A stretch of 64,000 nt of DNA from Septoria linicola (GCA_024114885.1 CP099420.1:930001-994000), one strand, 5' to 3'; positions 36,101 to 50,200 are shown, numbered from the stretch's first letter. Notes: generated by a model from the letters alone, not told the origin. Numbers and translations are program-made.

Positions 36101-38060
36101 AGACTAAGGGAAAGTTAAGAAAGAATCTAAGAATTCTACCTAAGAAACTATAGAAGTGGATTAGGAGCAGATAGCCCTAAGGCAAACTCTTAGAAAGAGG
36201 AAAGTATCCTAAGAACTTGATAGATTTAACTAGAAGCTGAAGCTAATCAGGCTTGAGCCAGATTAGAATAGTCAGCTAGACAAGGAAATGCTCCTAGAGT
36301 ATCAGGCTTTCTTCTCAGCTATAAGCTCTATTAACCTAGGTATCCTATAGGACCTAGAATTCTTAGAGGAAGTTAAAGAGATTATATTCTTAGCTGCTAA
36401 AGAAGCAGGAATATATAAACAGGAGGTTCTAATCCTAAGGAACTACAAGGAAGTAGTAAGTGATCCTAAGTAGGGTTATCTCTAGTAAGAAGCTATTTAG
36501 AAGGAGCTAGATATACTTGTAAGTAACAACACCTAGACTGTAGTAGTCCTACTAAAAGGGGCTAACCTAGTTACCTTAAGATAGGTCTTTAATGTCAAGA
36601 GAAAGCTTAGTAGAGCCATTGAAAAGTTTAAAGCAAGACTAGTTACAAGAGGGTTCTCTTAAAAGTATAGAGTAGACTATATAGAAACTTTTGCCTCTAT
36701 AGTCAGGCAGGATACTCTAAGAGGATTCATAGCTATAGTCTACAAGAAAGACCTAGTTCTGCACTAAGTGGATATAAACAATGCATTTATAGAGAGCACC
36801 CTACATAAGGACATCTATATAATCCTACTACTAGGTGTTGACCTACTAACTAGTATAGTCTTACAAGTTCTAAGGAGTCTCTATAGGCTAAAGCAAGCTA
36901 TAAGAGACTAGAATCAGCTGTATGTGTCAAAGCTAAAAGGAATAGGATTCAGACAATTAGAAGTGGACCTATGTCTTCTAATCTATAAGAAAAGGAAAGA
37001 CCTAATAATCCTGATCTATGTTAATAATATACCTATTACTATAGAGAGACTGGAAGATATCCTCTAGTTCAAAGACCAACTTAGTAAGGTCTTCAAGATC
37101 AAAGATCTTAGAGAACTAGACAAGATTCTTAGAATAAGACTAACAAGAAACAGATAGTAAGGCTAGCTAAAACTTAACTAGAAGCACTACATCTAAGAGA
37201 ACCTAGCTAAGATAGGAATAGGTCAAGAGACTATATTACTAACTCTTTCACTAATAGACAGCTATAAAAGTCTGAAGCCTACTAGACTAAATAATGAAAG
37301 GTGTAACAAATAGGAGTACTAATCCATTATTAGAACATAGATATAGCTTGTAACTGTTACAAGACCAGACATTTCATTTGCCCTTAGAAGATTGAGCTCC
37401 TATATTAGTAATCCAATAGTAGGACATATGAAGGCTCTAAAGAAGCTAACTAGATACCTAAGATTAAACCTAGACCTTGGTCTAAGATACTTAAGGAATA
37501 GTTAAGGCTACCTTACTAGATATATGGACTCTAACTATATAATAGACAAGACTAACAGAGTCTCAATCCTTAGATATGTCTTCTTCCTTTATAGTACACT
37601 AATCTCCTAGATAAGTAAGAAGCAGAAATCTGTAGCTACATCTATAATAGAAGCTAAATACATAGCTATAGGAGCATATATAAAACAGTTACAGTTCCTT
37701 AGTACTCTTTTGAGAGAGCTTGGATGCCCAGAGTTAGTAAGAGAATGTTCTTACTAACCAAGGATCCTTAGTAACTAGGAAACTGTTACTAGAATCAGGC
37801 CAATTTAGCTAAAAGGTAATAACCAAGCTGCCCTTACTCTAGTTAAGGACTCACATGTTTATAACAAGTCCAAACACATTAATATCTTATATAATGCTAT
37901 AAGAAAGCTCTAGTAGAATAGACTTATCTCTATAGAATATATAAACACAAAAGAGATAGTAGTAGATAGTCTTACTAAGCTAAAGAATGGACTATAGTTT
38001 CAGGAGTTTGTAAGGCAGCTCTGCCTTATATAAGAGATATATAAAAGATAACTCCAAGCC
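33180..38060 (+). pseudogene. C gag-pol relic (least damaged copia copy)
   Basis: Same layout as A. The zinc knuckle near 34,095-34,140 keeps CQLYKKGKH then a TAG and LKDC. ETFASIV lies near 36,690, the RT segment LIYVNNIPIT near 37,010, and RNase H EAKYIAIGA near 37,650. A 64-codon stretch (35799-35993) between integrase and RT stays open. It is a remnant of the polyprotein, not a separate gene. Many stops are single transitions from Gln or Trp codons. Confidence 0.85.
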
Positions 38061-38695
38061 TTAGAGCTAAACTAAGAGGAGTCTAAAAGAAAGATTTTAG
38101 TTACTTGACTCCTCCTTAGTTAGACTTTACAAAGTCCTAAATACCCTTACTAATGTCAGACCTATCACTAACTACAATATTACTATATGGCACCTAGCTG
38201 AACTGGACACCCCCTAAGGCCAAGTACTAGTTAATATTAAAGACCTCCTCTATAGCAGCTATTATCTCCTCTACTAGTATGTAGTCACTCTGCTCCCTAG
38301 CTTAATATAAGATCCCTACAGCTAAGAATAGTATACCCTAAAGACTATTAGGGAACTAAGAAGCTATATAGAATATAACTAAGTAAGGGACCAGGCTATA
38401 AGGAATCTAGGGAGCTGTTAGAATTAGCTATAAGAAAGGACAGGGGCAACTTACTAGATAGTCTATGTCCTGAACAATCCACTCCTATATAAGAGAGAAG
38501 GAAGATCTTATAGAAGGCATTTCTTTTACCTTTTTGTAGAAGATAGTAGTATAGAAAGTTTGTTAGATTAACAGTTAGTACTGTCTAGTTATTAGTCTGA
38601 AAAGCAAGTACTTAATAACTAATCAAGATTAGGACTAGCATTTGAGTACTATAGATGATCTATTAAAAGATCTGACTATATAGCATGAGTAGGAG

Positions 38696-38973
38696 TGTTA
38701 AGAATGTATCCCAGATAGTCAGTCTAGATATAGACTTCTGAGCATAGTTCTAGATGCCTAAGGCATCTACCTAAGGCTTAGTAAGAGGTATATCTTGCTT
38801 CTCTCTCTTCTCTTCTTAGATAACTAACTCAATCAACTTTGTATTTAGTTCCTAGCATATTACTACTACACTATATGTATAAGTCAGTTCAAGATTAATC
38901 CCCTATTCTTCTTTACTACGCTATACCCTCCTTAACATTATATGGTATCTACAAACGCCCTCCACTTTTAACA
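38696..38973 (+). repeat. C 3' LTR
   Basis: 278 bp, TGTTAAGAATGTATCCC to TTTTAACA, followed by target duplication CTATA. Confidence 0.92.
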
Positions 38974-38978
38974 CTATA

Positions 38979-39223
38979 TAATATTAAGGAGGGTATAGCG
39001 TAGTAAAGAAGAATAAAAGATTAATCTTAAACTAACTTATATATATAGTATAGTAGTAATATACTAGGAACTAAATATAAAGTTAATTAAGTTAGTTATC
39101 TAAGAAGAGAAGAAAGAGAAGCAAGATATACTTCTTACTAAGCCTTAGGTAGATACCTTAGGTATCTAGAACTATACTTAGATATCTATATCTAGACTAA
39201 CTATCTAGGATATATTCTTAATA
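38979..39223 (-). repeat. B 5' LTR, second segment
   Basis: 245 bp ending ATTCTTAATA. The outer target duplication ATAGT follows at 39224-39228. Confidence 0.88.
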
Positions 39224-39228
39224 ATAGT

Positions 39229-39990
39229 CTATATAAGTTTAATAAGGCTAGCTATATTATAGAGATAGCTAAAGGCGTTACTACTATTATACTATACTTA
39301 TAGTATAAGCGTCTAAGTCTTAAAGAGGAGTATAAGACAGTAGTAGGAGGGCTATCTTATACGTACTATATACGTATAGCTAAGTCTAGTTATTAGGCTA
39401 GTAAAGTAGTTAGTAATAATAAGGATAGCGAGTCTAGTAGCGAGTCTAGCGAGTTAGAGGAGCTCCGTATCTATATAAAGGTATTAGAGGATAGGCTTAA
39501 TAGGATAGACGGTGCTATAGGAACGATAAATAGCTAGATTAACTAGCTTAAGGTAGAGGCTAATAGTAAGGCTCGCGACGTATAGAGTCTATAGAAGGCT
39601 ATATAGCTAAAGGAGGACATTCCTAAGCCTATTATAGTCTAGTTAGTATAGCGAGTTTATAAGTAATCGAACTACGAGTTACTACGAGTATAAAAACTAA
39701 TATCTACTCTTGTCCTATCCTAGTATACTAATTCCTCTAATCCTATCTTCCTTAGGCTATAATTTAACTAGTATTTACTCTACGAGTCTGTAGCGAGTAC
39801 TATTTACTACTACTCCTCGTTACCCTACTAGTATACTCTACCTATAGCTTCTTCTATCGCTTCGGTAATAGCTTTACTACTTATTAGACTAGCTATTTAG
39901 ATAGCGTTAGTTATACTAGCTCTATAGTAGTCTATTTATTATATTATTACTATTATATAGGCTCGGTAGGCTCGGTAAGCTTAGTAGACG
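39229..39990 (+). pseudogene. Right part of the frame split by B; coiled-coil protein
   Basis: The frame interrupted at 13565 continues here. It contains an acidic Ser/Glu patch (KDSESSSESSELEEL) and then a heptad-like stretch (LRIYIKVLEDRLNRIDGAIG and following) that looks like a coiled coil, then a Tyr/Ser/Ile-rich part. Stops are TAG/TAA only. I do not recognise a family. Its RIP load shows it was itself part of a repeat, or lay close to one. Confidence 0.4.
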
Positions 39991-42136
39991 TATAAATAGT
40001 ATCCTATTATTTAATCCGCTTAAGGGCCTACGAGGTCCTTTATAAATTAGACTCTCTACGTTTAGCTATACTCGTAGAGGACTCGTCGTACGATAAATCT
40101 ATTATTTTAAGTATAGTATAACGGTTAGATACGTATACCTACTACGTAGGCTTTTCTTACTTAATAGTAGGCTTATTATCCTATTTAATACTCTTAAAGA
40201 TAGCTAATAAAGTACTCGCTACTTTACTCGTAATAGTACTCTCTTAATTCTTTTACTTATTCTTTACCTACTTTAGCGGCTTTAGTTATAGTATTAGCGT
40301 CTCTTTATAGATAAGAAGCTTAATAAGGTATATTTAAGTATCTACTACCTTCGCCTTTAGCTACTTAAATACCTCTATAACTATTCTAATACCTTGTTCC
40401 TTAGGCCTCTTAATAGTAGTATTAGAGATCCTCTATAGAACCTATAATTTATTAAACTATATAAAGAATATATATTCTTTATAATCGTCTAGTTCCTAGA
40501 TTAGATAATAAGGTAGATTATCTATACTAAAACGATAGAAGACGAAGTTATCTAACCGATTACTATACTATATATCGAATATAGTATTTATAAAGACATT
40601 ACTAATACTCTAGTAGTATTATAGCTTACTATACTTCTATATATTCTTCGTTCTAGTTTATTAGAATATAACGTATTACGTCTATACTTTATAGGTATAG
40701 TTAAAGGTAATAACTAGCGTTAGAGTACGTTATTTAATAGCTTCTAGCTACGGTAGAGATATAGATAATAGTCGTTATAATAGAGGTATCGATCTAGTAT
40801 TAGGAGTAGGCCTTAGTCTATACCTCTAGTTCGTAATATTACGTATAGCGTTAGTATACTATAGAATTAAACTAAACGACTAATAGGTAGAAGCTATAGA
40901 AGCTATAGGAACGATACTCGTAGAGCGACTCGTAGATACTATCGGTATAGCTATAGTCTTATAGACAAACTACTTAGTTAGCGGATTAAGGTTCCTTATA
41001 TAGTAGGTACTATAGAAAGCGTAGCCTTTAAATATACTAGTACTATATTATTTACCTATCTATAGATAGTATAGATCCTAGAGTAGTACCTTAATATTAG
41101 CTATAATTATAGTAAAAGGTATAGTATATATAAGATAACGTTATAGGAAAGAAAAGAGTAAGGAAGGACGATATAATATCGAAAGTATATACTCGCTAAG
41201 CCTCGTACGCTAACTCGTAGAGTAGGGTATATAACTAAATTTACTACGCTAATCTATACTATTTACTAGAGGCGGATCGGTTATAAACTCTATTACTCTA
41301 GTATTATCGTTAGTAATTAGCTAGCTATTAGACGTATTAAATATATCTTATATCTATCGTAAAGAGATCTATTAGCGTGCTACTAGTAGCTTTTTAAGCT
41401 CGTATAGTATTAGCTATTATTTAGATATAATATATTTATAGACAAGAGAGCGTAAGCGTTTATAAGTAAACTTATAAAGGCGCTTACTATCGTCGTTATA
41501 CGTACTACTATCGATAGGTAAAAGGACGTTATATTTATATAAGGTAGACGTATATTATTAAAGAGTCTCTTTAGGTAGATAGGCTTCAAGATCTACTATT
41601 TAGTTAGCGAGTTATAGTAGCGAGTACTATCGAGTACGAACCGAATCCTATAAGGTCCTACTCTATATTATCTAGTACCTTATTAGGTAGTAGTATAGAT
41701 TAGTAAGTATAGCTACTTAGTATAGGATAATAGCGTAATATATATAGAATACCTAGAATAGAATATAGTCGTTCCTTACGTTAATTACGTATATTATAAT
41801 TGTTCTATATATATATAAACTCTATAACTATAGTATATATTATTAGTATATAGATCGCTAAGAAGGTAATCCTATCTATAAGCGAATCTTCTTAATAGAG
41901 TAACGCTCTATATATCTCGTAGAAGTAGGATCTCTATAGTAATAGAATAGGCGCTTATTAGTTCTACTACGCCTTAATACGCTAGTTTATCTTACTTATT
42001 CTATACTTAAAATACTAGTTAAATTCTAGTAGTAGTAATAGCTCTCTACCCTTACGTACGATCTACTTATTCTCTATATTATAGATCGCTTATCGAACCT
42101 TATAATAAGTATCTATAGCGAGTATTATTTCTATAC
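39991..42136 (-). pseudogene. Unidentified minus-strand coding relic
   Basis: On the minus strand from about 42,130 to 41,600, and in a shifted frame to about 41,000, long stretches are interrupted only by TAG/TAA, as in the other RIP-damaged genes. The product is rich in Ile, Leu, Tyr, Arg and Lys. No motif allows a family call. Positions 39,991-40,900 show similar composition without a frame I can follow. Confidence 0.3.
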
Positions 42137-42286
42137 TATTAAAAGTAGAGAGCGTATTATATACTATATAATATTAAGGAGGGTATAGCGTAGTAAAGAA
42201 GAATAGGAGATTAATCTTAAACTAACTTATATATATAATATAGTAGTAATATACTAGGAACTAAATATAAAGTTAATTAAGTTAGT
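42137..42286 (-). repeat. Truncated copia LTR, target of element E
   Basis: 150 bp matching the start of the reversed copia LTR (TATTAAAAGTAGAGAGCG...). It stops at GTTAGT, exactly where a second complete LTR in the same orientation begins. It is best read as a fourth copia insertion or solo LTR, split by E. The missing 127 bp would lie beyond the far end of E, outside the window. Confidence 0.75.
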
Positions 42287-42562
42287 TATTAAAAGTAGAG
42301 AGCGTATTATATACTATATAATGTCTAGGAGGGTATAGCGTAGTAAAGAAGAATAGGGGATTAATCTTAAACTAACTTATATATATAGTATAGTAGTAAT
42401 ATACTAGGAACTAAATATAAAGTTAATTAAGTTAGTTATCTAAGAAGAGAAGAAGAGAAGCAAGATATACCTCTTACTAAGCCTTAGGTAGATGCCTTAG
42501 GTATCTAGAACTATACTTAGATATCTATATCTAGACTAACTATCTAGGATACATTCTTAATA
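42287..42562 (-). repeat. E 3' LTR
   Basis: 276 bp, TATTAAAAGTAGAG to ATTCTTAATA, complete apart from a 1-bp indel relative to A. Confidence 0.88.
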
Positions 42563-45500
42563 CTCCTACTTATACTATATAGTTAGATCTTTTAATAGAT
42601 TATCTATAGTACTTAAATACTAGTCCTAATCTTAATTAGTTATTAAGTACTTACTTTTTAGACTAATAACTAGATAGTACTAACTATTAATCTAATAAAC
42701 TTTCTATACTACTATCTCTTATAAAAAGGTAAAAGAAATACCTTCTATAAGATCTTCCTCCTCTCTTATATAAGAGTAGATTATTTAGAATATAGACTAT
42801 CTAGTAAGTTACCCTTATCCTTTCTTATAGCTAATTCTAATAGCTCCCTAGATTCTTTATAGCCTAGTCCCCTACTTAGTTATATTCTATATAGCTTCTT
42901 AGTTCTCTAATAGCCTTTAGAGTATACTATTCTTAGCTATAGAGATCTTATATTAAGCTAGAGAGTAGAGTAACTATACGCTAGTAGAGGAGATAATAGC
43001 TACTATAGAGGAGGTCTTTAATATTAACTAGTACTTAGCCTTAGAGAGTATCTAGTTTAGCTAGGTACTATATAGTAATATTATAGTTAGTAATAGGTCT
43101 AATATTAGTAAGAGTATTTAGGACTTTATAAAGTCTAACTAAGGAGGAGTTAAGTAACTAAAATCTTTCTTTTAGACTCCTCTTAGTTTAACTCTAAGGC
43201 TTAGAGTTATCTTTTATATATCTCTTATATAAGGTAGAGCTACCTTATAAACTCCTAAAACTATAGTCTATTCTTTAGCTTAGTAAGACTATCTACTACT
43301 ATCTCTTTTATATTTATATATTCTATAGAGATAAGTCTATTCTACTAGAGCTTTCTTATAGTATTATATAAGATATTAATATATTTAGACTTATTATAAA
43401 TATATAAGTCTTTAACTAGAGTAAGAGTAGCTTAGTTATTACCTTTTAGCTAAATTAGCCTAATTCTAGTAATAGTTTCCTAGTTACTAAGAATCCTTAG
43501 TTAGTAAGAATATTCTCCTACTAACTCTAGATATCTAAGCTCTCTTAAAAGAGTACTAAGGAACTATAACTATTTTATATATACTCCTATAGCTATATAT
43601 TTAGCTTCTATTATAGATATAGCTATAGATTTCTACTTCTTACTTATCTAGGAGATTAGTATACTATAAAGGAAGAAGATATATCTAAGGATTAAGACTC
43701 TATTAGTCTTGTCTATTATATAGTTAGAGTCTATATATCTAGTAAGATAGCCTTAACTATTCCTTAAGTATCTTAGACTAAGGTCTAGGTTTAATCTTAG
43801 GTATCTAGTTAGCTTCTTTAGAGCCTTTATATATCCTACTATTAGATTACTAATATAGGAGCTTAATCTTCTAAGAGTAAATAAAATGTCTAGTCTTATA
43901 ATAGTTATAAGCTATATCTATATTCTAATAATAGATTAGTACTCCTATTTATTATACCTTTTATTATTTAGTCTAGTAGGCTTTAGACTTTTATAGCTAT
44001 CTATTAGTAAAAGAGTTAGTAATATAGTTTCTTAGCCTATTCCTATCTTAGCTAGATTCTCTTAGATATAATGTTTCTAGTTAAGTTTTAGCTAGCCTTA
44101 CTATCTATTTCTTATTAGTCTTATTCTAAGAATCTTATCTAGCTCTCTAAGATCTTTAATCTTAAAGACCTTACTAAGTTAGTCTTTAAACTAGAGAATA
44201 TCTTCTAGTCTCTCTATAGTAATAGGTATATTATTAATATAGATTAGGATTATTAGATCTTTCTTTTTCTTATAGATTAGAAGATATAGGTCTACTTCTA
44301 ATTATCTAAATCCTATTCCTTTTAGCTTTAATATATATAGCTAATTCTAGTCTCTTATAGCTTACTTTAGTCTATAGAGACTCCTTAGAACTTATAAGAC
44401 TATACTAGTTAGTAGGTTAATACCTAGTAGTAGGATTATATAGATATCCTTATATAGGGTACTCTCTATAAATATATTATTTATATCTACTTAGTATAGA
44501 ACTAGGTCTTTCTTATAGACTATAGCTATAAATCCTCTTAGAGTATCCTATCTAACTATAGAGGTAAAAGTTTCTATATAGTCTACTCTATACTTTTAGA
44601 AGAACCTTCTTATAACTAGTCTTACCTTAAACTTTTTAATAGTACTACTAAGTTTTCTCTTAATATTAAAGACCTATCTTAAGGTAACTAAGTTAGCTTC
44701 TTTTAGTAGGACTACTATAGTCTAGGTATTATTACTTATAAGTATATCTAGCTTTTTCTAAATAGCTTCTTACTAGAGATAACCCTACTTAGGATTACTT
44801 ACTATTTCCTTATAGTTCTTTAGGATTAGAATCTCCTATTTATATATTCCTACTTCTTTAGTAGTAGAGAATATAATCTCTTTAATTTCCTCTAAGAATT
44901 CTAGGTTCTATAGGATATCTAGGTTAATAGAGCTTATAGCTAAGAAGAAAGCCTAATACTCTAGGAGTATTTCCTTATCTAGCTAACTATTCTAATCTAG
45001 CTTAAGCCTAATTAGCTTTAGCTTCTAGTTAAATCTATTAAGTTCTTAAGATACTTTCCTTTTTCTAAGAGTTTACTTTAGAGCTATCTATTTCTAATCT
45101 ATCTCTATAGTTTCTTAGATAGAATTCTTAGGTTCTTTCTTAACTTTCTCTTAGTCTAGGAATTTTCTATACTCTCCTATATCTTCTAGTAGAGGTAGAA
45201 GTTATATAAAGAGTTTCTTTCCTTTCTAAATCTATACTAATAGCTAAGAGAGAGAAGGCTTCTACTAGCCTAGACTAGGAGCACCTAGAGTACTCCTACT
45301 AGCTTATAGAGTAGGCTAGCTAATAGTTCTTAGCCTTCTAATAGGTCTTCTTTCTAGAGCTAAACTAGAGAGATTCTTAATCTTAATATTTAAGTCTAAT
45401 TCTCTACCTAGCTTATCTTTTAAGAAGATTATATTAGTATACTACTTAATAGCTTTTATATCTAGCTTCTAGAACTTCTATATCTTTACTATATTATTAT

Positions 45501-46951
45501 AGTATCTAATAAATATAGTATCCTTTCCTCTATTTATTAGTTTATTACTCTTTACCTACTAAGGCTATACTTTTATATCTATATATACTATAGCTCTATA
45601 TCCTTATACTTTAAGGTAGAAGACTATTAGTTTAATCTTATTAAAAGCTTTATTAGGTAAGAGCTTAAATCCTTTAATATTAGGTCTATTTAGGAGCTTG
45701 TTTCTTATATATACCTATACTTTAAAAGCTTCTAGCTAAAACTTAATAGGTATCTTACTCTCTTTAAGTATTACTCTAATAGAGGCCTCTAATATTTAGA
45801 TAGACCTCTTAACTACTCTATTCTAGAGTAAATTATAGGCCTTAGTTAGCTTAAAAGTAATTCTAAAGTCCTTCTTCTACTATTTAATTAAAGTAGTAAT
45901 TTCTCTAGTATTATTAGCTCTTATAGACTTAAGAAGTACTACTAACTACCTTTCTACCTTAATCCTCTAGTTCTAAAGAGTAGTTAGTATATCTAATCTA
46001 GCCTTAAGTAGAAATACCTATTTCTTTCTTAAGAAGTTATTAATAATCTTAAGCTACTATATAAAACCTTTTACTAATAATAGTAATAGTCTATAGATAT
46101 CTACTAATATAAGGGCTAATCTTTTAGGTCTTCTCTTAATAGACTTACCTAGGTATTTCTTTATCTTACCTATTATATAGATCCTATACTTATACTCTTC
46201 CTAGTTAGAAATTAGAATTCTTTTCTTTAGGTTAGTAACTTTATAAAGGTTTAAGAGTAACTCTCTTCTAAAGTATATAAATCTTCTATACTATAGCTCC
46301 TACTATTTTAGATCCTTCTCTAATAGGGTAGTATAGGTATTATTAACCTCTATAAGATTATATAGTAAGTAATATAACTTTTCCTATAGGAGAGGTAATA
46401 TCTTACTAATAAATAGAATACCTCTAACTAGCTTAGTCTTTATAACTATTTAGCTATCTAGGGAGGTAAGAGTAAAATCAGGCTTTTAGACTCTAAATTA
46501 CTTACTAAACTAATTCTATAATATAAGATTTACTCTAAGATTAAGAACAAATAGTACTCTATTAAGTAGAACTTCTCCTTCTAAGATTCTCTTTATCTAT
46601 ACTAGTCTAGAGTAGGTTATATAGAGGTATTCTCCTCCTACCTTAATCTATACTTTCTTCCTTAGTAGCTTTACTAATCTAAAGAAGAATAGTTAGTTAG
46701 TTATATAGGATAAGGTATAGGAATCTAAGAGCTATTCTTAGAGTAATAACTTACTTTTAGTCTTAATTATAGAATAGGCTAACTTATCTTAGTTATTATC
46801 TTCTAATAGGGAATTATTATTACTTCTAGAACTAGAGTAAGTTCTAGAATTAGAACTAGAATTAGACTCCTAAGCTAAAAATCTTTTCTTTAGAAGCTTT
46901 CTAGACTTTTCTATCCTCTAAAGCTACTTACCTATTCTCTAGATAACCTTC
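42563..46951 (-). pseudogene. E pol relic, first part
   Basis: Collinear with B 20145-21656 plus 28411-31280. The RT active-site region is at about 44,215-44,250 on the minus strand. The join at 44,070 is the intact target of the D1 insertion in B, so E shows the empty-site sequence (ATAATGTTTCTAG). It breaks at D2 in the gag/protease region. Confidence 0.83.
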
Positions 46952-47123
46952 TATAAGAGCTAGGTAAGGTCGAAGGCTAAGACCCGCCTTAGGCTCGTAG
47001 GCTTAGCGTACGGTATAATTATAGTACGCGTATATATCTAAAAGAAGGTAAGAATTAGTCTTACGATATCCTAATAGTCTTATTAGGAGGGCGCTCTATA
47101 TATTACTATATACCTCTTTTATA
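46952..47123 (+). repeat. D2 5' LTR
   Basis: 172 bp, TATAAGAG to CTCTTTTATA; the same nine-base self-complement with the sequence after the LTR is present as in D1. Confidence 0.9.
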
Positions 47124-47269
47124 ATTCTAATTCTTCTTTTTCTAAAGATAGTAATCTATAGAGGCCTATAGCTCCTCGACGTAACGTAGGCACGGCGCTA
47201 CTAGAGCTCGTAATAGGCGAAGTAGACGATTAAGGTAATCTTATAGATACTAACAAGGTTTAGAAGTAG

Positions 47270-50200
47270 GAGTCTACTAGTATAATCGAAGATAGTACGT
47301 AGGTAGAGCGTATATAGCTCGAGGCTAAGAACTAGGAACTACGTCGTCGCTTAGAGGTACGCGCTCTATAACGAGAGAATAATTAGCTCCTTATAGAGTT
47401 AGAATCTCTATCCTTAGTTACTCCTAGTACTCTCGATATTAGCGATCCTAAAGACGACGCTACTACTAGTATTATAGGTAGTATACTTTACGATAGCGCG
47501 TCGTATACGCGATATAAAGGTCTTAAAGTTAGAGAACCTCGTACCTTTAAGAGCGAGATAGTCTAAGAGGCGAGAGAGTTTATTTATAGTCTCGAAGTAA
47601 TCTTCCTTAATAGTCTATAAGAGTTTAGTATAGAAGATTCGAAGGTCCTATATAGTATTATATAGCTCGTAGGCGAGGCGTAAGAGACCTAGTATAACGA
47701 ACACTCTAAGGTAATACCTCTAGACTATACTTAGACTAAGTTTAAGCGCTTTATCTATAACGTTATCGGAGATTAGGCGAATTATATAATCCTCGTAACG
47801 GTCGAGTATAAGAAGGCTTAATAGAGTAAGGGCTAAGAGGTACGTTAGTTCGCTATAGAGCTAGGCTACTTAGAGTCTTAACTAGGCGACTATACTAAAG
47901 CGTAGCTAGTACGCTAGCTCCTCGTAAAGTTAAAGCTAGCGCTTCGATAAGAGATTATTAAGAATTATACCGTACCTAGTAAGCGCGCTAATTTAGTTAC
48001 GTTAGTAAGACGCCTAGAGTAAGCTAATAGGGTAATTCCTATACGGTATAACTAGGACGGAAGCTAGAGTAATAGAGACTACGAGCGCGATACGTACTCG
48101 AAGCGTAAGCGCGTAGAAAGCGACGCTCCTACGCGTAGACGCGACGATAGTCTAGGAGGGAATAGTACGCGTCGCTCTAGCGACAAAGGTTCTACTCGCT
48201 CTATTATAGGCTATAAGTATTTAGAATACTATAGCTATAAGTAGAAGAGGTATATTAGTACTAATTCTATCTACTTTAACCGAAGCGCCTAAGACGATAG
48301 TAAGAAGCCGTTAGTACGTAAGGTTACTATAGAGACGCTAAAAAAAGAGAAGGTATTAGAGAAGGACTACGACCTCTAGATACTAAGCTTAGTAGCGATA
48401 TATACCTCTCTATATAAGTTATAAATACGACTTACCTAGAGGGCGTAGTCGAGGTATAGGATAGGCTTAAGCTAGCCTAATTCCTCCTTAATAATACTAC
48501 TAATATTAACGTAGTATTAAGATCCTTTATCTTATAATATAGTATTATAGCTCGAACTAATACTGCCTTACTCTTAGCTACCTTATTTACTAGAGAATTA
48601 GGGTATTATTATAGCGTATACTATATACGCGTACGGCTCGTAGACTCTATAGGAGTAGAGCGTATAGTAGGTATAATCTTTTATACCTACGATATACTAA
48701 CCTCTAATATAATCTTAGGTCGGCTATAGAGGCGTACTTATCGTATACGAGTCGATAGCGGCTTAGATAAGTAGACCTATAGCGATACTTTTAAAAATAT
48801 TAAGGTTAGGAAAGCCTATAAGTTTTTTAAGGACTTGAAGTATATACTAACTATATATATAGTAGTAATAAGTAAGACAGGTAGAGAGGTTAACCCTCTT
48901 CTCTCTAAGTTCTAATAGTTCTCTAACGTCTTAAACTCGATAGAAGAGATAAGGAGTAAGCTAGTAGATAGCGTAGAGTATACGATTAAGCTACGCCTAG
49001 GTACCGTTCTACTATTTAGGCCGCTATACTACTAGTCGGGTAAGGAGCTAGAGGAATTAAAGAAATACCTTACTATAGGCCTTAAGCACGATTAGATCGA
49101 GCGTAGCGTTAGCGAGGCAGGTACGCCTATCCTATTTATACTAAAGAAAGATAGTAAACTAAGGCTATATATCGACTACCGAGGGTTAAATAAGATTACT
49201 ATTAAGAATAGGTACCTACTCTCCTTAATTAGTAAGACGCTAGATAGGCTTATAGGAGCTATATAGTTTACGACTCTAGACCTTATAGATATATACTATC
49301 GGATTCGTATCAAGCCTAGCGACCGCTAGAAGACTACGTTCCGTACGCGCTATAGCTACTTTTAGTATAAGGTAATACTATTTAGCCTAACTAATACTCT
49401 AGCTACGTTCTAGGCGTATATTAACTATACTTTAGTAGGATTAGTCGATACGTACTACGTAGTATACCTTAATAATATTCTTATCTATAGTAAGAGCCGC
49501 GCGGACTACGTACGCGACGTATACGACGTACTTACGCGTCTCTAGAAGTTCGGACTCTATACTTAAAGAGCGAAGTATAAATTCTAGTAGAAAGAAGTCG
49601 ATTTCCTAGGCTTTATAGTAACTACTAGAGAGGTTACGATAGATCTACGTAGGATAGACGTAATCGCGGCGTAGCTAACGCCTATAACGCTCGTAGAGGT
49701 TTAATCCTTCCTTAGGTTTACTAACTTCTACTAGCGTTTTATTTTTAAATACTCTAGAGTAGCGTCTCTACTTATAGCGTTATCTAAGAGCGCCGTAGTA
49801 GGTAAGAAGCCGGGCCTACTTAAGTAGACTATACGAGAGGAGTAGGCGTTTACTAAGTTAAAAAAGCGTTTTTCTATAGTACCGCTACTAAGACACTTCG
49901 ACCCTACGCTTAGGTTATAGGTCGAAAGCGACGCCTCTAATTACGTAATTACTATAATCCTTAGCTAACTCTTCGGGTCTAAATAGTACTCTATTATATT
50001 TATATCTAGGAAGATAATCGCTATAGAGTATAATTATAAGATATACGATAAGGAGCTTCTTATAGTAGTTAAGGCTTTTAAGGCGTAGAGGCCGTACCTC
50101 GAAGGCGCTCCGTATACGATCGACGTACTAGTCGACTATACTAACCTTTGTAGGTTTATAGGCGTAAAGAAGTTAACTAGTAGGTAAGCCTATTAGGCTA

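Larger units (their letters stand above)
32675..38973 (+). mobile_element. Copia element C, inserted in the 5' LTR of B
   Basis: A 6299-bp copy with 278-bp LTRs (32675-32952, 38696-38973) and target duplication CTATA (32670-32674, 38974-38978). It keeps many more CpA and TpG than the other copies, so it is the least mutated and probably the youngest copia here. The two LTRs differ at about 17 places by eye, all transitions. Confidence 0.93.
13566..39223 (-). mobile_element. Copia element B (outer nest, minus strand)
   Basis: Ty1/copia LTR retrotransposon in reverse orientation. Its 277-bp LTRs are each split by a younger copy of the same family. The 3' LTR is 13566-13795 plus 20098-20144 and the 5' LTR is 32643-32674 plus 38979-39223; both sum to 277. 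The outer target duplication ATAGT is at 13561-13565 and 39224-39228. The body (20145-32642) is further interrupted by gypsy element D1. Net length without inserts is about 6.3 kb, the same as copies A and C. All coding frames are broken by C-to-T and G-to-A type changes. Confidence 0.9.
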
